Source: Alistipes sp. (GTDB taxonomy: Bacteria > Bacteroidota > Bacteroidia > Bacteroidales > Rikenellaceae). From it: a stretch of DNA of 32,180 nucleotides. The stretch is from NCBI GenBank assembly GCA_017558115.1, contig JAFYWG010000054.1:1-32180 (forward strand), in the 5' to 3' direction. A program made the position numbers and the translations under genes. Below are positions 8,046 through 16,889 of the stretch, piece after piece. Each line of letters begins with the position of its first letter. Positions within the stretch are counted from its first letter, which is position 1. The notes below the pieces were generated by a model that saw only the letters and a program-made list of their open reading frames with translations, did not search any database and had not been told where the DNA came from.

Positions 8046-9119
8046 TTAGATGTGCTTATCACCCGTGGCAAAGCGCACCTCCTCGATGTAACTCTTGATG
8101 TTTTGCTCGTCGCTCATAGGGCAGATAAGTAGAGCATCCTCCGTGTCGACAACGATATAATCCTTAAGACCATTTACAACCGCCACCTTCTCCTTGGGTA
8201 GTGTGATAAGCGTGTTGCGGGTGTTGTAGACGTAGACCTGTTGCTGATCGTAGGCGTTGGCATAGCGATCCTTGCGTAGGTTCTGATAGACCGAGCCCCA
8301 TGTGCCCACGTCGCTCCAACCGAAGTCGCCGCTGATGACGTAGACGTTGTCGGCCATCTCCATAATGCCGTAGTCGATGCTTATAGATTTGCACTCCGAG
8401 AAGATATGCTTTATTGCCTCGGCCTCCTCCGCAGTGCCCAGTTTGTCTGCTGCAGCGGCAAAAAGGGCGTTGTGCTCAGGTAGGTGCTGCTCAAAGGCGC
8501 GAAGTATGTCGCGGAGCTTCCAGATGAATATGCCGGAGTTCCACAAAAATTCGCCACACTCCAAAAATGCCTCTGCCATTTCGCGGTTGGGCTTTTCGGT
8601 GAAACACTTCACCTTGCAGATGTTATTATCGTTGGTGCGTTGGATGTAGCCATAGCCCGTCTCGGGGCGTGTGGGGGTGATACCGATGGTCATTAATGCG
8701 CTCTTATCGGTGATGAAGTCGAGTGCCTTGGTAAGAATCGATAAAAACTCGTTCTCGTTGAGTATCAGATGGTCGGCAGGTGTGACAATCATCTCAGCAT
8801 CGGGATTGCGCTTTAGCAGTGTGTAGGCGGCATATGCGATGCAGGGTGCTGTATTGCGACCTATTGGCTCGCAGAGAATCTGCTCCTCTGCAAGTTCGGG
8901 GATATGCTCCATGACGAGCTCCTTATAGCGACTATTTGTCACTACGATGAAGTTCTCATTTGGAACAATATTGTTAAATCTTTCGAATGTGTGACGAATG
9001 AATGATTTGCCCGTTCCGAGGATATCCAAAAACTGCTTTGGACAGCTCTGTCGGCTCATCGGCCAGAAGCGTGTGCCTATGCCACCAGCCATAATCACGC
9101 AGTAACGATTGCTATTCAT
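8046..9119 (-). CDS. manC: Mannose-1-phosphate guanylyltransferase
   Basis: This 357-residue enzyme makes GDP-mannose from mannose 1-phosphate and GTP, supplying mannose- and fucose-containing surface glycans. The N-terminus VIMAGGIGTRFWPMSRQSCP followed by KQFLDIL is the nucleotidyltransferase signature. TPADHLIL, FTEKPNREMAEAFL, WNSGIFIWK and SGDFGWSDVGTW are typical of the family. Only the transferase part is present; the phosphomannose isomerase domain found in bifunctional ManC/AlgA proteins is missing, as expected at this length. The gene stands alone, with its own divergent promoter and terminator. Confidence 0.95.
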   Translation of the reverse strand: MNSNRYCVIMAGGIGTRFWPMSRQSCPKQFLDILGTGKSFIRHTFERFNNIVPNENFIVVTNSRYKELVMEHIPELAEEQILCEPIGRNTAPCIAYAAYTLLKRNPDAEMIVTPADHLILNENEFLSILTKALDFITDKSALMTIGITPTRPETGYGYIQRTNDNNICKVKCFTEKPNREMAEAFLECGEFLWNSGIFIWKLRDILRAFEQHLPEHNALFAAAADKLGTAEEAEAIKHIFSECKSISIDYGIMEMADNVYVISGDFGWSDVGTWGSVYQNLRKDRYANAYDQQQVYVYNTRNTLITLPKEKVAVVNGLKDYIVVDTEDALLICPMSDEQNIKSYIEEVRFATGDKHI

Positions 9120-9165
9120 CGCTAAAAATCTGTTAATTTAGGGCGTTAAATTTTATAAATTTACA

Positions 9166-9196
9166 CAAAGATAAAATTTTTTTGTATCTTTGCAAA
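9166..9196 (-). promoter_or_regulatory. manC promoter (TTTG-19-TATCTTTG)
   Basis: On the minus strand the -33 element TTTG (9196-9193) and the -7 element TATCTTTG (9173-9166) are separated by exactly 19 bases, a full match to the Bacteroidota housekeeping promoter. The start of transcription would lie roughly 40 bases before the manC ATG. The -33 element overlaps the -7 box of the divergent pssA promoter. Confidence 0.75.
9185..9192 (+). promoter_or_regulatory. Candidate -7 promoter box of pssA
   Basis: TATCTTTG matches the -7 consensus TAnnTTTG exactly and is preceded by an A/T-rich stretch. No TTTG is seen at the expected -33 distance. Transcription would begin near 9199, about 50 bases before the chosen pssA ATG. 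Confidence 0.6.
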
Positions 9197-9248
9197 ATAT
9201 TTGGGCTTGTTTTCTTCGAGAGTAAGCCACTTAAAAACGATAATAGAG

Positions 9249-9980
9249 ATGAGTAACAACATGAAAATAAGGCTGTTTACCGTGCCAAATATGCTTACAT
9301 TAGCAAATCTTTTGGCAGGATGCGCCGCCATCATCTTCACCTTGCAGTATCACGCCTACGAGACTGCATTCTGGCTTATCATCGCTGCTGCGGTCTTCGA
9401 TTTCTTCGATGGCTTTGCTGCACGACTCCTTAATCAGAGCTCTCCACTTGGTGTGCAGCTCGACTCGTTGGCCGACGATGTGACCTTCGGTCTTGCTCCT
9501 GCCGTGGTGATGTATGACCTCTACCTCGACTCTCCATCCTACTATGGTCTCGACCCCGAGATTATGGGTTGGTTGAAGTGGGGTGTGCTCATCATTGCTG
9601 CATTCTCTGTGTTGCGTCTTGCGAAGTTCAACATCGACACTACGCAGAGTGCAGAGTTTGAGGGTCTTCCCACACCAGCCAATGCGCTCATGCTCATGTC
9701 GTTGGCTCTGCTTTCGGAGGCAGGCAAGGTGGTGTTGCACCAGGAGTCTATCTTGGTAATCTCACTTGCGGCATCTCTTCTTCTTATCAGCCCCATACGC
9801 ATGTTTGCGCTCAAGTTCAAGAGCTTCGGCATTAAGGGTAACGAGCTGCGCTACGGCTTTATTGTTGCGGCCATAGCACTTATTATTTTGGTGCCCGCAT
9901 ACTCGTTGCTTGCAATTATCGTTCTATATATTGCCCTCTCTACGTTGAGATGGCTCTTTATCGGTAAGTCAAAGAGATAA
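9249..9980 (+). CDS. pssA: CDP-diacylglycerol-serine O-phosphatidyltransferase
   Basis: This 243-residue inner membrane enzyme makes phosphatidylserine from CDP-diacylglycerol and serine, leading to phosphatidylethanolamine. The CDP-alcohol phosphotransferase signature is complete: DGFAAR, then eight residues, then G-x3-D-x3-D (from DFFDGFAARL to GVQLDSLADD). About six to seven hydrophobic helices are visible. The start at 9249 (MSNNMKIR) is chosen because it lies about 50 bases after the promoter box; an upstream TTG at 9201 would sit almost on the predicted transcription start, and ATG 9261 (MKIRLF) is also possible. The decarboxylase psd, its usual functional partner, is not in the window. 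Confidence 0.93.
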   Translation: MSNNMKIRLFTVPNMLTLANLLAGCAAIIFTLQYHAYETAFWLIIAAAVFDFFDGFAARLLNQSSPLGVQLDSLADDVTFGLAPAVVMYDLYLDSPSYYGLDPEIMGWLKWGVLIIAAFSVLRLAKFNIDTTQSAEFEGLPTPANALMLMSLALLSEAGKVVLHQESILVISLAASLLLISPIRMFALKFKSFGIKGNELRYGFIVAAIALIILVPAYSLLAIIVLYIALSTLRWLFIGKSKR

Positions 9981-10001
9981 AGATAGAATTAAATTTTAGG
10001 T

Positions 10002-12152
10002 ATGTTGAATAATTTGCGGTGGATACTTTCAGCTGTGGCGATAGTGGTGGCAATGGTGCTGCCCGATGTGTCGTACGCACAGCTCGACGCTGCCGCAATG
10101 GCTCGTGCACAGCGTAATGGCGAGAATACCAACATCTATGGCTCTACAATCCCCGGTATGGAGGGTACAGGCATGGAGGGTGAAGAGGGTATGGATGATG
10201 CCGACACCACAGCGACGAAGAAGAAGCGCGAGCGTAAGCCCCTCGAGTCGTACTACTTCACCGACACGGTGCGAGCGCTGCCTAACTGGAAGTGGAACGT
10301 CGACCGCTACTACAACCGAGTAAACATCATGCCTCTCGATACCACGCTCTCTGATTGGCGTATAGACTATGTCTTCTACCGCAAGGGTGTTGGTGATATG
10401 GCGCTCGGAGGCCTTGGTCAGTCGTCGCAGCCCGTAAACTGGTTCGACCGCAGTCAGGATCGCGACTTTACCTTTGCACGTGGATACGATGCCTACACGG
10501 CGCGTATAGAGAATGTGCCATTCTACAACAGCAAGAAACCACTTACAAACTTGACATATCTGGAGTCGGGTCAGAAGCGCTACCGCGAGGAGCACTTCGA
10601 ACTCGTACACTCGCAGAATATCACCCCATCACTCTCGGCAAATGTGAGCTACAAGGCGCGTAGCACCATGGGTCGCTACGACTGGCAGCGCACAAAGAAC
10701 CATGCCCTGTCTGTGGGTGCTGCCTACACCGGTAAGCGCTACTCGGTGCATGCTGCCTATATGAATAATATGGTAGATACGCGCGAGAATGGTGGTGTTG
10801 TAGGCGAGTGGGCTATTGCCGACACGGTATTTGAGATGCCTTCGGGTGTGCCTATGCGTTTGGCGTCGTCCGAGGCGCACAACCACTACCGCAACCACTC
10901 GGTATTCGTTAAGCAGGCTTATGCCATCCCCTTCGAGCGTGTTACGGAGTATGACTTCTCCATTGCTGACCTCTCGGCAATGTACATTGGCCACCAGTTC
11001 GAGTACAACTCATGGTCGAAGGTTTACACAGATAAGAAGGCATCTTACACAAATGAGCGTGGTAGTTACGATGATGATGGTAACTACATTCCCACAACAC
11101 ATGAGTACTACGACGACTGGTTCATCAATCCTGAGACTACCCGCGACTCTATCTCGGAGCGTCTCATCTCGAATAAGATCTTCGTACAGGTGCAGCCCTG
11201 GGATCGCTATGGTGCTGTGTCGACAATAGATGGTGGTGTCGGCTTTGACATCCACACCTACTCATATATGCGTCTAAAGGACTATGTCCGAGGCAATATG
11301 ACCCGTGATAAGCGCACGTCGTGGTATCTATATGGCGCGGCGAGCGGTATGATAAAGCGATATGCAGATTGGAGGGCCGATGTTAAGTATCACCCTTCGG
11401 GCTATCGTGGTGGAGACCTCTCAGTTGGTGCTGAGATCACCCTTAGGGCCTTCATCCGTGAACATCCTCTGATTCTCACCGGACGCTTCCGTCAGGAGCT
11501 CCGCTCGCCAAGCTACTGGCACGAGAATCTATTCTCAAACCACTATGTATGGTTTAACTCCTTTGGTAAGGAGTCTGAAACTCGCTTCGAGGTTAGCTTC
11601 TCTGTCCCCGACATCGCACTTGAGCTCGGGGCATGGCAGGGTGTTGTTAAAAACATGATCTACTACGGCAACGACAGCCGTGTAGCGCAGAACCCTGGCA
11701 TTGTTAGTCTCACGAGTTTGTATGCTCGCAAGGATTTCCGCATTGCGGGATTCCATCTCGATCACAGGGCATTGGTGCAAATCACGTCCGATGAATATGT
11801 GCTCCCCGTACCCACATTCAGCGCATACCTCTCGTACTACTACGAGTTCTGGGTCAAGCGCGATGTGTTGCGTGTGCAGGTAGGCTTGGATGGCCGCTTC
11901 AATACGGCCTACTATGCTCCTGGCTACAACCCTGCACTCTCAGCCTTTTATAACCAGCGCGAGGTGAAGATAGGCAACTATCCCTACATCGATGCTTTTA
12001 TATCGGCTAAGTGGAAGCGCATGCGTATCCTGCTGAAAGTTCAGCACTTGAATATGAACTTGTTTGGCAATGGTGAGTACTTCCAGGTTGCTCGCTATCC
12101 GCTCAATCCGCGAATGTTCAAGTTGGGTATCTCTTGGTCGTTCTACGACTAA
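10002..12152 (+). CDS. Putative outer membrane beta-barrel protein (Porin_10-like)
   Basis: This 716-residue protein has a signal peptide ending near VSYAQ (residues 23-27), a low-complexity acidic then basic stretch (about 48-80, GMEGEEGMDDADTT then KKKRERK), and a long region of alternating aromatic and polar residues typical of outer membrane beta-strands. The protein ends in an aromatic-rich strand, LGISWSFYD. The overall pattern resembles the 'putative porin' family of Bacteroidota (Porin_10). The transported substrate is unknown. The gene starts 21 bases after pssA and is probably co-transcribed with it. Confidence 0.75.
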   Translation: MLNNLRWILSAVAIVVAMVLPDVSYAQLDAAAMARAQRNGENTNIYGSTIPGMEGTGMEGEEGMDDADTTATKKKRERKPLESYYFTDTVRALPNWKWNVDRYYNRVNIMPLDTTLSDWRIDYVFYRKGVGDMALGGLGQSSQPVNWFDRSQDRDFTFARGYDAYTARIENVPFYNSKKPLTNLTYLESGQKRYREEHFELVHSQNITPSLSANVSYKARSTMGRYDWQRTKNHALSVGAAYTGKRYSVHAAYMNNMVDTRENGGVVGEWAIADTVFEMPSGVPMRLASSEAHNHYRNHSVFVKQAYAIPFERVTEYDFSIADLSAMYIGHQFEYNSWSKVYTDKKASYTNERGSYDDDGNYIPTTHEYYDDWFINPETTRDSISERLISNKIFVQVQPWDRYGAVSTIDGGVGFDIHTYSYMRLKDYVRGNMTRDKRTSWYLYGAASGMIKRYADWRADVKYHPSGYRGGDLSVGAEITLRAFIREHPLILTGRFRQELRSPSYWHENLFSNHYVWFNSFGKESETRFEVSFSVPDIALELGAWQGVVKNMIYYGNDSRVAQNPGIVSLTSLYARKDFRIAGFHLDHRALVQITSDEYVLPVPTFSAYLSYYYEFWVKRDVLRVQVGLDGRFNTAYYAPGYNPALSAFYNQREVKIGNYPYIDAFISAKWKRMRILLKVQHLNMNLFGNGEYFQVARYPLNPRMFKLGISWSFYD

Positions 12153-12197
12153 CGGCGCGTTTTACACTCGTATAAGCAGCCCACAAACTATTACACA

Positions 12198-12905
12198 ATG
12201 CTAAAAAAGTTTTCGTTTATGGTTCTTGCGGCCACCACACTTGTGGCCTATGAATCAACAGTGGGACAGCCTCACACAGCCCCCAACATCGTATCTGTAG
12301 ATGTTGAGGTAGTGGAGGAGGATACCACTTCGGAGGCTCTCGCCGCGACGGTAGAGGAGCCATACATTATCTCTCGCTTCGACTCTATTATGCGTGAGGT
12401 TGGCGAGGATGAGGGCCTTGATTGGCGATTTATGAGCGCTATTGCATATAGCGAGTCACGCTTTATCGAGGACCTTGAGTCTAAACAGGGTGCATTGGGT
12501 ATCATGCAGATACGCCCCGTTGTAGCTCGCCATTTCAATGTTCCAGTTGAGAGTATCAACGACACAAAGACTAATGTACGTCTTGCAGGTATGTTGCTTT
12601 CGGAGCTTGAGGATATGCTTCGTATTCCCGCATCTACACCTGCTGAGGACCGCCTCAGCATCATCCTTGCAAGCTACAATGCCGGCATAGGCCACGTCAT
12701 GGATGCTCGACGTCTTGCACGTAGCGAGGGCGCTAATCCCAACTCATGGGAGTCTGTACGCTACTATCTTGACCTTAAGGCAGATTCTACCTACTACGAA
12801 CTCGACATCGTGGAGAGTGGTCGCTTTACTGGTAGCCGCCAAACGGAGGGCTACGTTAACGAGGTTATGAGAAAGTATAAGCAATATTGTAACATCGCCT
12901 CATAA
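12198..12905 (+). CDS. Lytic transglycosylase, SLT domain
   Basis: This 235-residue exported protein has a hydrophobic N-terminus and an SLT-type (goose-lysozyme-like) domain from about residue 70. The catalytic glutamate is Glu86 in AYSESRF. GALGIMQI, NVRLAGMLLSEL and ILASYNAGIGHV are the other family blocks. It should cut the MurNAc-GlcNAc bond of peptidoglycan with formation of an anhydro end. No LysM or other binding domain is present, and there is no lipobox cysteine. It follows the porin gene by 45 bases and is the last gene before a strong terminator. Confidence 0.9.
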   Translation: MLKKFSFMVLAATTLVAYESTVGQPHTAPNIVSVDVEVVEEDTTSEALAATVEEPYIISRFDSIMREVGEDEGLDWRFMSAIAYSESRFIEDLESKQGALGIMQIRPVVARHFNVPVESINDTKTNVRLAGMLLSELEDMLRIPASTPAEDRLSIILASYNAGIGHVMDARRLARSEGANPNSWESVRYYLDLKADSTYYELDIVESGRFTGSRQTEGYVNEVMRKYKQYCNIAS

Positions 12906-12944
12906 TTTGTTGTGATAGTGACGCGTAAGCGGCACATCCTTAAA

Positions 12945-12996
12945 GAAAACACCATAGGTTGTACGTTATGTACGATCCTATGGTGTTTCCTTTTGG
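12945..12996. terminator. Bidirectional terminator between convergent genes
   Basis: AAACACCATAGG (12947-12958) pairs perfectly with CCTATGGTGTTT (12977-12988), and an inner GTAC/GTAC helix extends the stem. T-rich sequence follows on the plus strand and A-rich sequence precedes it, so it can serve both the transglycosylase gene and the HAD gene that converges on it. Confidence 0.8.
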
Positions 12997-13058
12997 TATT
13001 ATTACCTCTGTTATTATGTCAGCATCAATGTTATTCCTAATTTCTCATTCCTAATTAG

Positions 13059-13451
13059 TTATAGGATTCCGTCGTTCTCAAGCAGTGTGCGCACTTTGCT
13101 CCACTTAACCACGGGCTTACGTAGGCCATCTATAAACATGATAGGGCAACCAAGTGCCGAGTCGTCTATGTAAAGGTCTGCATAGACCTTTGGGGATGAT
13201 GTCCACTCTTCTTGCTCGGGGTTGCGGTTAACTGCCCAGAGCTCCACCTTTCGGTCGCGGAACCACTTGACTGCGGCATCGAGCTTCTCGCCCGAGCGCA
13301 TGGTGTTTAGTATGATGCGGTGTCCGCGCTTGTTGAGTGCGCGTAGCACATCCACAGCACCCTCTACCTCCATGCCGATGGCGGGGTAGTTGTGCTCGAC
13401 GCAGGTGCCGTCAAAGTCTACAGCAATGATATATCCACTATCCTTGGCCAT
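13059..13451 (-). CDS. Small HAD-like hydrolase of a polysaccharide locus
   Basis: This 130-residue protein has the HAD motif DFDGT at residues 12-16 (AVDFDGTCVEHNYP), a Thr/Ser-like motif II (ILNTMRSGEKLDAA) and a late acidic motif YIDDSALG. It lacks a large cap domain. Similar small proteins are common next to capsule genes in Bacteroides, where their substrate is unknown; a phosphatase acting on a sugar phosphate is a reasonable guess. The ATG lies 3 bases after the stop of the Wzc-like kinase gene, so it is the last gene of that operon. Confidence 0.75.
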   Translation of the reverse strand: MAKDSGYIIAVDFDGTCVEHNYPAIGMEVEGAVDVLRALNKRGHRIILNTMRSGEKLDAAVKWFRDRKVELWAVNRNPEQEEWTSSPKVYADLYIDDSALGCPIMFIDGLRKPVVKWSKVRTLLENDGIL

Positions 13452-13454
13452 GGC

Positions 13455-15842
13455 TTAGTGCTTCTTGAAGAGTGATAGGAATCGTTTAATGCGCATCTTC
13501 GCTGGCGAGAGCTCCTCGTCGCTATAGTAGCCATAGCCATAGCCGTAGCCGTAACCATGCTTCGACTGCTTAACGCCATTGAATACTACGCCCATGTTGT
13601 GTATGCGCTTCTCTTTGTGCAAACGCTCGATGTCGGGCAGCTGGTTGCGGTCGAGGTTACCGTCGCGGATGACGTAGAGCGTGAGGTCTACGAGAGAATC
13701 GATAACAACAGCGTCGGCAACAGCCATTGCGGGCACGCTGTCGATGATAACGTAGTCGTAGCGTGCGCGTAGCTCCTCGATAAACTCCTTCATGCGTTTG
13801 GACATAAGCATCTCGGTGGGGTTGGGGGGCTGAGGACCCGAGAAGATGGTATCTACACCCTCAATCTCATCCTTTATTATCACGTCGTTGAGCGAGCCAA
13901 TCGTATTTGTGAGGTAGCTTGTCACGCCGCGGCGGTCGTTGCGGTGTCCCATCTGCTTCGATAGGGTGCGACGGCGTAGGTCGAGATCTACGAGCACCAC
14001 GCTCTTATCTGTTGCTGCGAGTGTTGCTGCGAGGTTTGTCGAGATAAAGGTCTTGCCGCTGTGGGGTATCGACGATGTCGCCATGATGACCTTTACGCTC
14101 TCCGATATAGCCATGAAACTGAGGTTTGCACGTAGCATGCGGAATGCCTCGCTCACAGCGTCGCGACTCTCCTCACGAACCACGTTGCCACGCTCATGCT
14201 TACCGCTGTGGTAGGGTATGTCGCCGAGGAAGGGGGCTGTAACAACCTCCTCGATGTCACGTCGTGAGCGTACCTTGGTGTTGAGCATCTCGAGGATATA
14301 GAGAATTGCAAAGGGTACTAATAGCGCTACTAAGAGTGCAATAGCGTAGATATACATGCGGCGTGGGCTAACTGGCTTGTCACTACCATATGCCGTATCT
14401 ATTACGCGGGCATTGCTCTCGGCCGTAGCACCCGTGAGGGCGTTCTCCTCGAGTTTCGTGAGTAGGTATATATACAACTCCTCCTTAACCTTCTGTTGGC
14501 GCACTATAGACTGCAACTCACGCTCCTTGTGTGGTGAACCCTCGATGCGGTTGTCGGCCTTCATCTGCTCTCGGTTTACCTGCTCTATCTGAAGGTTGAG
14601 CGTTGCGATGTGTGAGTCGAGCGACGATATTATTGTAGCACGCATGGCTATGAGCTGCGCCCTAAGCTCCACAAGCATGGGGTTGTTGCTATGCTCCACG
14701 CTTGCAAGGCGCTGATACTCCAATAGGTGGCTGTTGTAGGCCTCAATTTGTGAGGTGAGTATATTCGATGCACCACTTGCCAGAGCCGTAGATGCTGGTA
14801 TTAGGCGCATGTCGTCGTCACCCTCTGTGACATACGAGTGTATGTACTTTGCCATTTCGAGGTTAGCCTCGAGTGAGAGAGCGTTGTTTTTGAGCTGCTG
14901 AATCTCTTCAGCACTCATTGTAGCCTCTGTTGCTGGGTTGTAGAGGTGGTTATCCTTTTTATAGTCGGCTACCTCCTCGTCGGCGAGGTTGAGCTCCTCG
15001 CTAAGTGACACGAGGCGTTCGTTGATGAACTGCTCCGTTAGGCGCGAAATCTCCTGCTTGTCGCCGATAGCATCGAGGTTGTAGGCGTCGATAATGCCAT
15101 TTATCACATCCTCGGCGCGGCGTGGCACCTCGTCTGTCATTGAGATATTGATGATGGATGCCTGCTTATCGGCAATCTCGCACTTTAGCTTGCTGCGGTA
15201 TGCCTCTACCACGTTGTTGAGTGCGCGCTTCGATACAGTCACCTCGCTAAGGTCGTTGGCGTATGGTGTGGCTATGAGTGAGATATTGCCCAGAGGCGTA
15301 GCTATGGTGTCGCCAGGGGCTACCAACGCAGAGAAGCTCTCGTCGTCGTTGAAGCCACTGAGAAGCACGTTGCCATCGCGGTCTACGCGATACTTGAAGC
15401 TACCCACAGCGTCGTTATGCTCGTCGGTGAACTTCACGAGCATGGGGCTGCGGCCATATATGTCGGTGGTGCGTAGGCGCTCTTCGATGGTGTACTCTGT
15501 GGTGAGGTCGTATCGCTTAACCACGCTCTCCATCAGGCGGCGCGACTTGAAGATATGTATCTCGTTGTCTACCGAGCGGCGGCCTATGCCACCCATGATG
15601 TCGCTAAATGCCGTCACCTCGGTGCCTGAGCCCTTGCGCGAGTCCTTAACCAATACTGTTGCGGTGCGCAGATATTGTGGAGGTGTGGTCTTGAGATATA
15701 GCACAGCACCACTCAAGCAGATGATGAGCGATGCTAAGTACCAATACCAATTTGGGAGTATTAATCGTATGAAGTCCTGCGTGGTGAACCTACGCGTCTT
15801 TGCGCTGTTCGTGTCGCGATTCTCCTCTTTGTGCTGTGACAT
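13455..15842 (-). CDS. Polysaccharide co-polymerase / tyrosine autokinase (Wzc-like)
   Basis: This 795-residue inner membrane protein sets chain length and drives export of a surface polysaccharide. The N-terminal Wzz domain begins after a membrane helix at about 33-50, a long coiled-coil periplasmic region follows (about 240-470), and a second membrane helix lies at about 490-512. The cytoplasmic BY-kinase domain has Walker A SSIPHSGKTF, Walker A' VVLVDLDLRR and Walker B YVIIDSVPAM. The tail carries a tyrosine cluster at residues 763-773 (GYGYGYGYGYY), the expected autophosphorylation site. It starts 27 bases after the Wza-like gene and is followed at once by the HAD gene. Confidence 0.93.
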   Translation of the reverse strand: MSQHKEENRDTNSAKTRRFTTQDFIRLILPNWYWYLASLIICLSGAVLYLKTTPPQYLRTATVLVKDSRKGSGTEVTAFSDIMGGIGRRSVDNEIHIFKSRRLMESVVKRYDLTTEYTIEERLRTTDIYGRSPMLVKFTDEHNDAVGSFKYRVDRDGNVLLSGFNDDESFSALVAPGDTIATPLGNISLIATPYANDLSEVTVSKRALNNVVEAYRSKLKCEIADKQASIINISMTDEVPRRAEDVINGIIDAYNLDAIGDKQEISRLTEQFINERLVSLSEELNLADEEVADYKKDNHLYNPATEATMSAEEIQQLKNNALSLEANLEMAKYIHSYVTEGDDDMRLIPASTALASGASNILTSQIEAYNSHLLEYQRLASVEHSNNPMLVELRAQLIAMRATIISSLDSHIATLNLQIEQVNREQMKADNRIEGSPHKERELQSIVRQQKVKEELYIYLLTKLEENALTGATAESNARVIDTAYGSDKPVSPRRMYIYAIALLVALLVPFAILYILEMLNTKVRSRRDIEEVVTAPFLGDIPYHSGKHERGNVVREESRDAVSEAFRMLRANLSFMAISESVKVIMATSSIPHSGKTFISTNLAATLAATDKSVVLVDLDLRRRTLSKQMGHRNDRRGVTSYLTNTIGSLNDVIIKDEIEGVDTIFSGPQPPNPTEMLMSKRMKEFIEELRARYDYVIIDSVPAMAVADAVVIDSLVDLTLYVIRDGNLDRNQLPDIERLHKEKRIHNMGVVFNGVKQSKHGYGYGYGYGYYSDEELSPAKMRIKRFLSLFKKH
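13524..13556 (-). repeat. Short tandem repeat encoding the Gly-Tyr tail of the kinase
   Basis: Five consecutive Gly-Tyr codon pairs make a near-perfect 6-base tandem repeat (GGCTAT/GGCTAC/GGTTAC on the coding strand). Loss or gain of one unit keeps the frame and changes the number of phosphorylatable tyrosines by one. Confidence 0.8.
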
Positions 15843-15869
15843 ACGTTATTGGGGTTATGTTTTGGGGGA

Positions 15870-16670
15870 CTATTTCGTTGTGGTAATGATTGTTATGACC
15901 AGTGTCGCCAACGATATGGTTGTTGAGGCAAGCGAAATCCAGAACGAGCGGTTTTGGTTGATTTCGGATGTGGCAGCCCTATATTTGTTGGGGCTCACCA
16001 TCACCACGTCGTTCTGCTCGAGGTAGTAACAGGGTGACGAAAAGATGTCGCTGGAGCGTAGGTCGAGTTTCGTTACGATGCTCTTACCCTCCTTCTCGCG
16101 AATGACAGCCACCTGGCTACGGTCGCCATATATAGTGAGGTCGCCCGCCAAGGCGAGTGCCTCGAGTATGGTGAACTGGTCCTTCTTGATGTCGTAGCGT
16201 CCAGGTCTGTTCACCTCGCCAAGGATAGATATTGTAAGCTCGGCAAAGCGCACGTTTACCTGTGGGTCGGAGAGGTAGTCGCCCGCGATTATACGGGTCT
16301 CAATCTCCTTGGCAAGCTCCTGGCGTGTCATGCCCGCACACTCCACCTCGCCGATAATGGGCAGGGTGATGCAGCCGCGCTCATCTATGGTGAGCACCTG
16401 GAGGTTACTCTCGCTCACTGCGGCAGTATTGATATTGCCCGAGAGCGAGTTGAAGCTTGTCGAGGAGTTGAACGACTTTGCCAACTCAGGGTTGCGGCTA
16501 TTTACCACCACGGTAATCTGGTCGAGGGGCTTGAGGCGTATGATGTAGTTCTCGGGCAGCGTAATCTCTGCACCACTCTCTATGTCCTGCAAATATAGCA
16601 CGTTACGCTGTGCGTTGCATGCGCCAAGTAGGAGCATGACGCCGAGTGCCATAAGTTTAAGGTATCTCAT
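15870..16670 (-). CDS. Polysaccharide export outer membrane lipoprotein (Wza-like)
   Basis: This 266-residue lipoprotein forms the outer membrane part of a polysaccharide export channel. The signal peptide ends in LLGAC with Cys18. A polysaccharide-export (Poly_export) domain spans about 40-140, including KPLDQITVVVNSRNPELA, GCITLPIIGEVECAG and the LSDPQVNVR block. An SLBB-like domain follows (SILGEVNRPGRYDIKK). A hydrophobic C-terminal segment (about 240-262) may be the membrane-spanning helix. It is the first gene of the Wza-Wzc-HAD operon and has a consensus promoter box about 85 bases upstream. Confidence 0.92.
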   Translation of the reverse strand: MRYLKLMALGVMLLLGACNAQRNVLYLQDIESGAEITLPENYIIRLKPLDQITVVVNSRNPELAKSFNSSTSFNSLSGNINTAAVSESNLQVLTIDERGCITLPIIGEVECAGMTRQELAKEIETRIIAGDYLSDPQVNVRFAELTISILGEVNRPGRYDIKKDQFTILEALALAGDLTIYGDRSQVAVIREKEGKSIVTKLDLRSSDIFSSPCYYLEQNDVVMVSPNKYRAATSEINQNRSFWISLASTTISLATLVITIITTTK

Positions 16671-16752
16671 CTTCGAAAATATGTTGCTATGTTATTTCTT
16701 GTTTTTAAGCTTGCTCACTCAGCCATAGAGTTGCGGGTAAGCAATATTCGTG

Positions 16753-16760
16753 CAAATATA
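16753..16760 (-). promoter_or_regulatory. Candidate -7 promoter box of the polysaccharide export operon
   Basis: The minus strand reads TATATTTG, an exact TAnnTTTG match, 82 bases upstream of the Wza-like ATG. No clear -33 TTTG is seen. A divergent identical box lies at 16815-16822. Confidence 0.55.
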
Positions 16761-16814
16761 CAAAAAATGCGGGATATGTGTTCTCGCGTATGGCGTTATT
16801 ATCAAAATTTTCAG

Positions 16815-16822
16815 TATATTTG
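16815..16822 (+). promoter_or_regulatory. Candidate -7 promoter box of the C1 peptidase gene
   Basis: TATATTTG on the plus strand matches TAnnTTTG, 67 bases before the peptidase ATG. No clear -33 TTTG is present. Confidence 0.55.
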
Positions 16823-16889
16823 TGGCAATAAACCCCGTAACTGGGTGTTATTAATTGTAGTGAATATTTCAACTTAAAAACGAATAACT

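Noticed and set aside
9201-9248. Earlier TTG start for pssA
   Set aside because: It would begin almost at the predicted transcription start and add a segment not typical of the family; ATG at 9249 is better placed.
9981-10001. Separate promoter for the porin gene
   Set aside because: The gap is only 21 bases and has no TAnnTTTG box; co-transcription with pssA is simpler.
15094-16026. 310-codon open frame on the plus strand across the Wza/Wzc genes
   Set aside because: It lies opposite two conserved genes, its translation has no domain-like pattern and is rich in Ser, Arg and Leu as expected of an antisense shadow.
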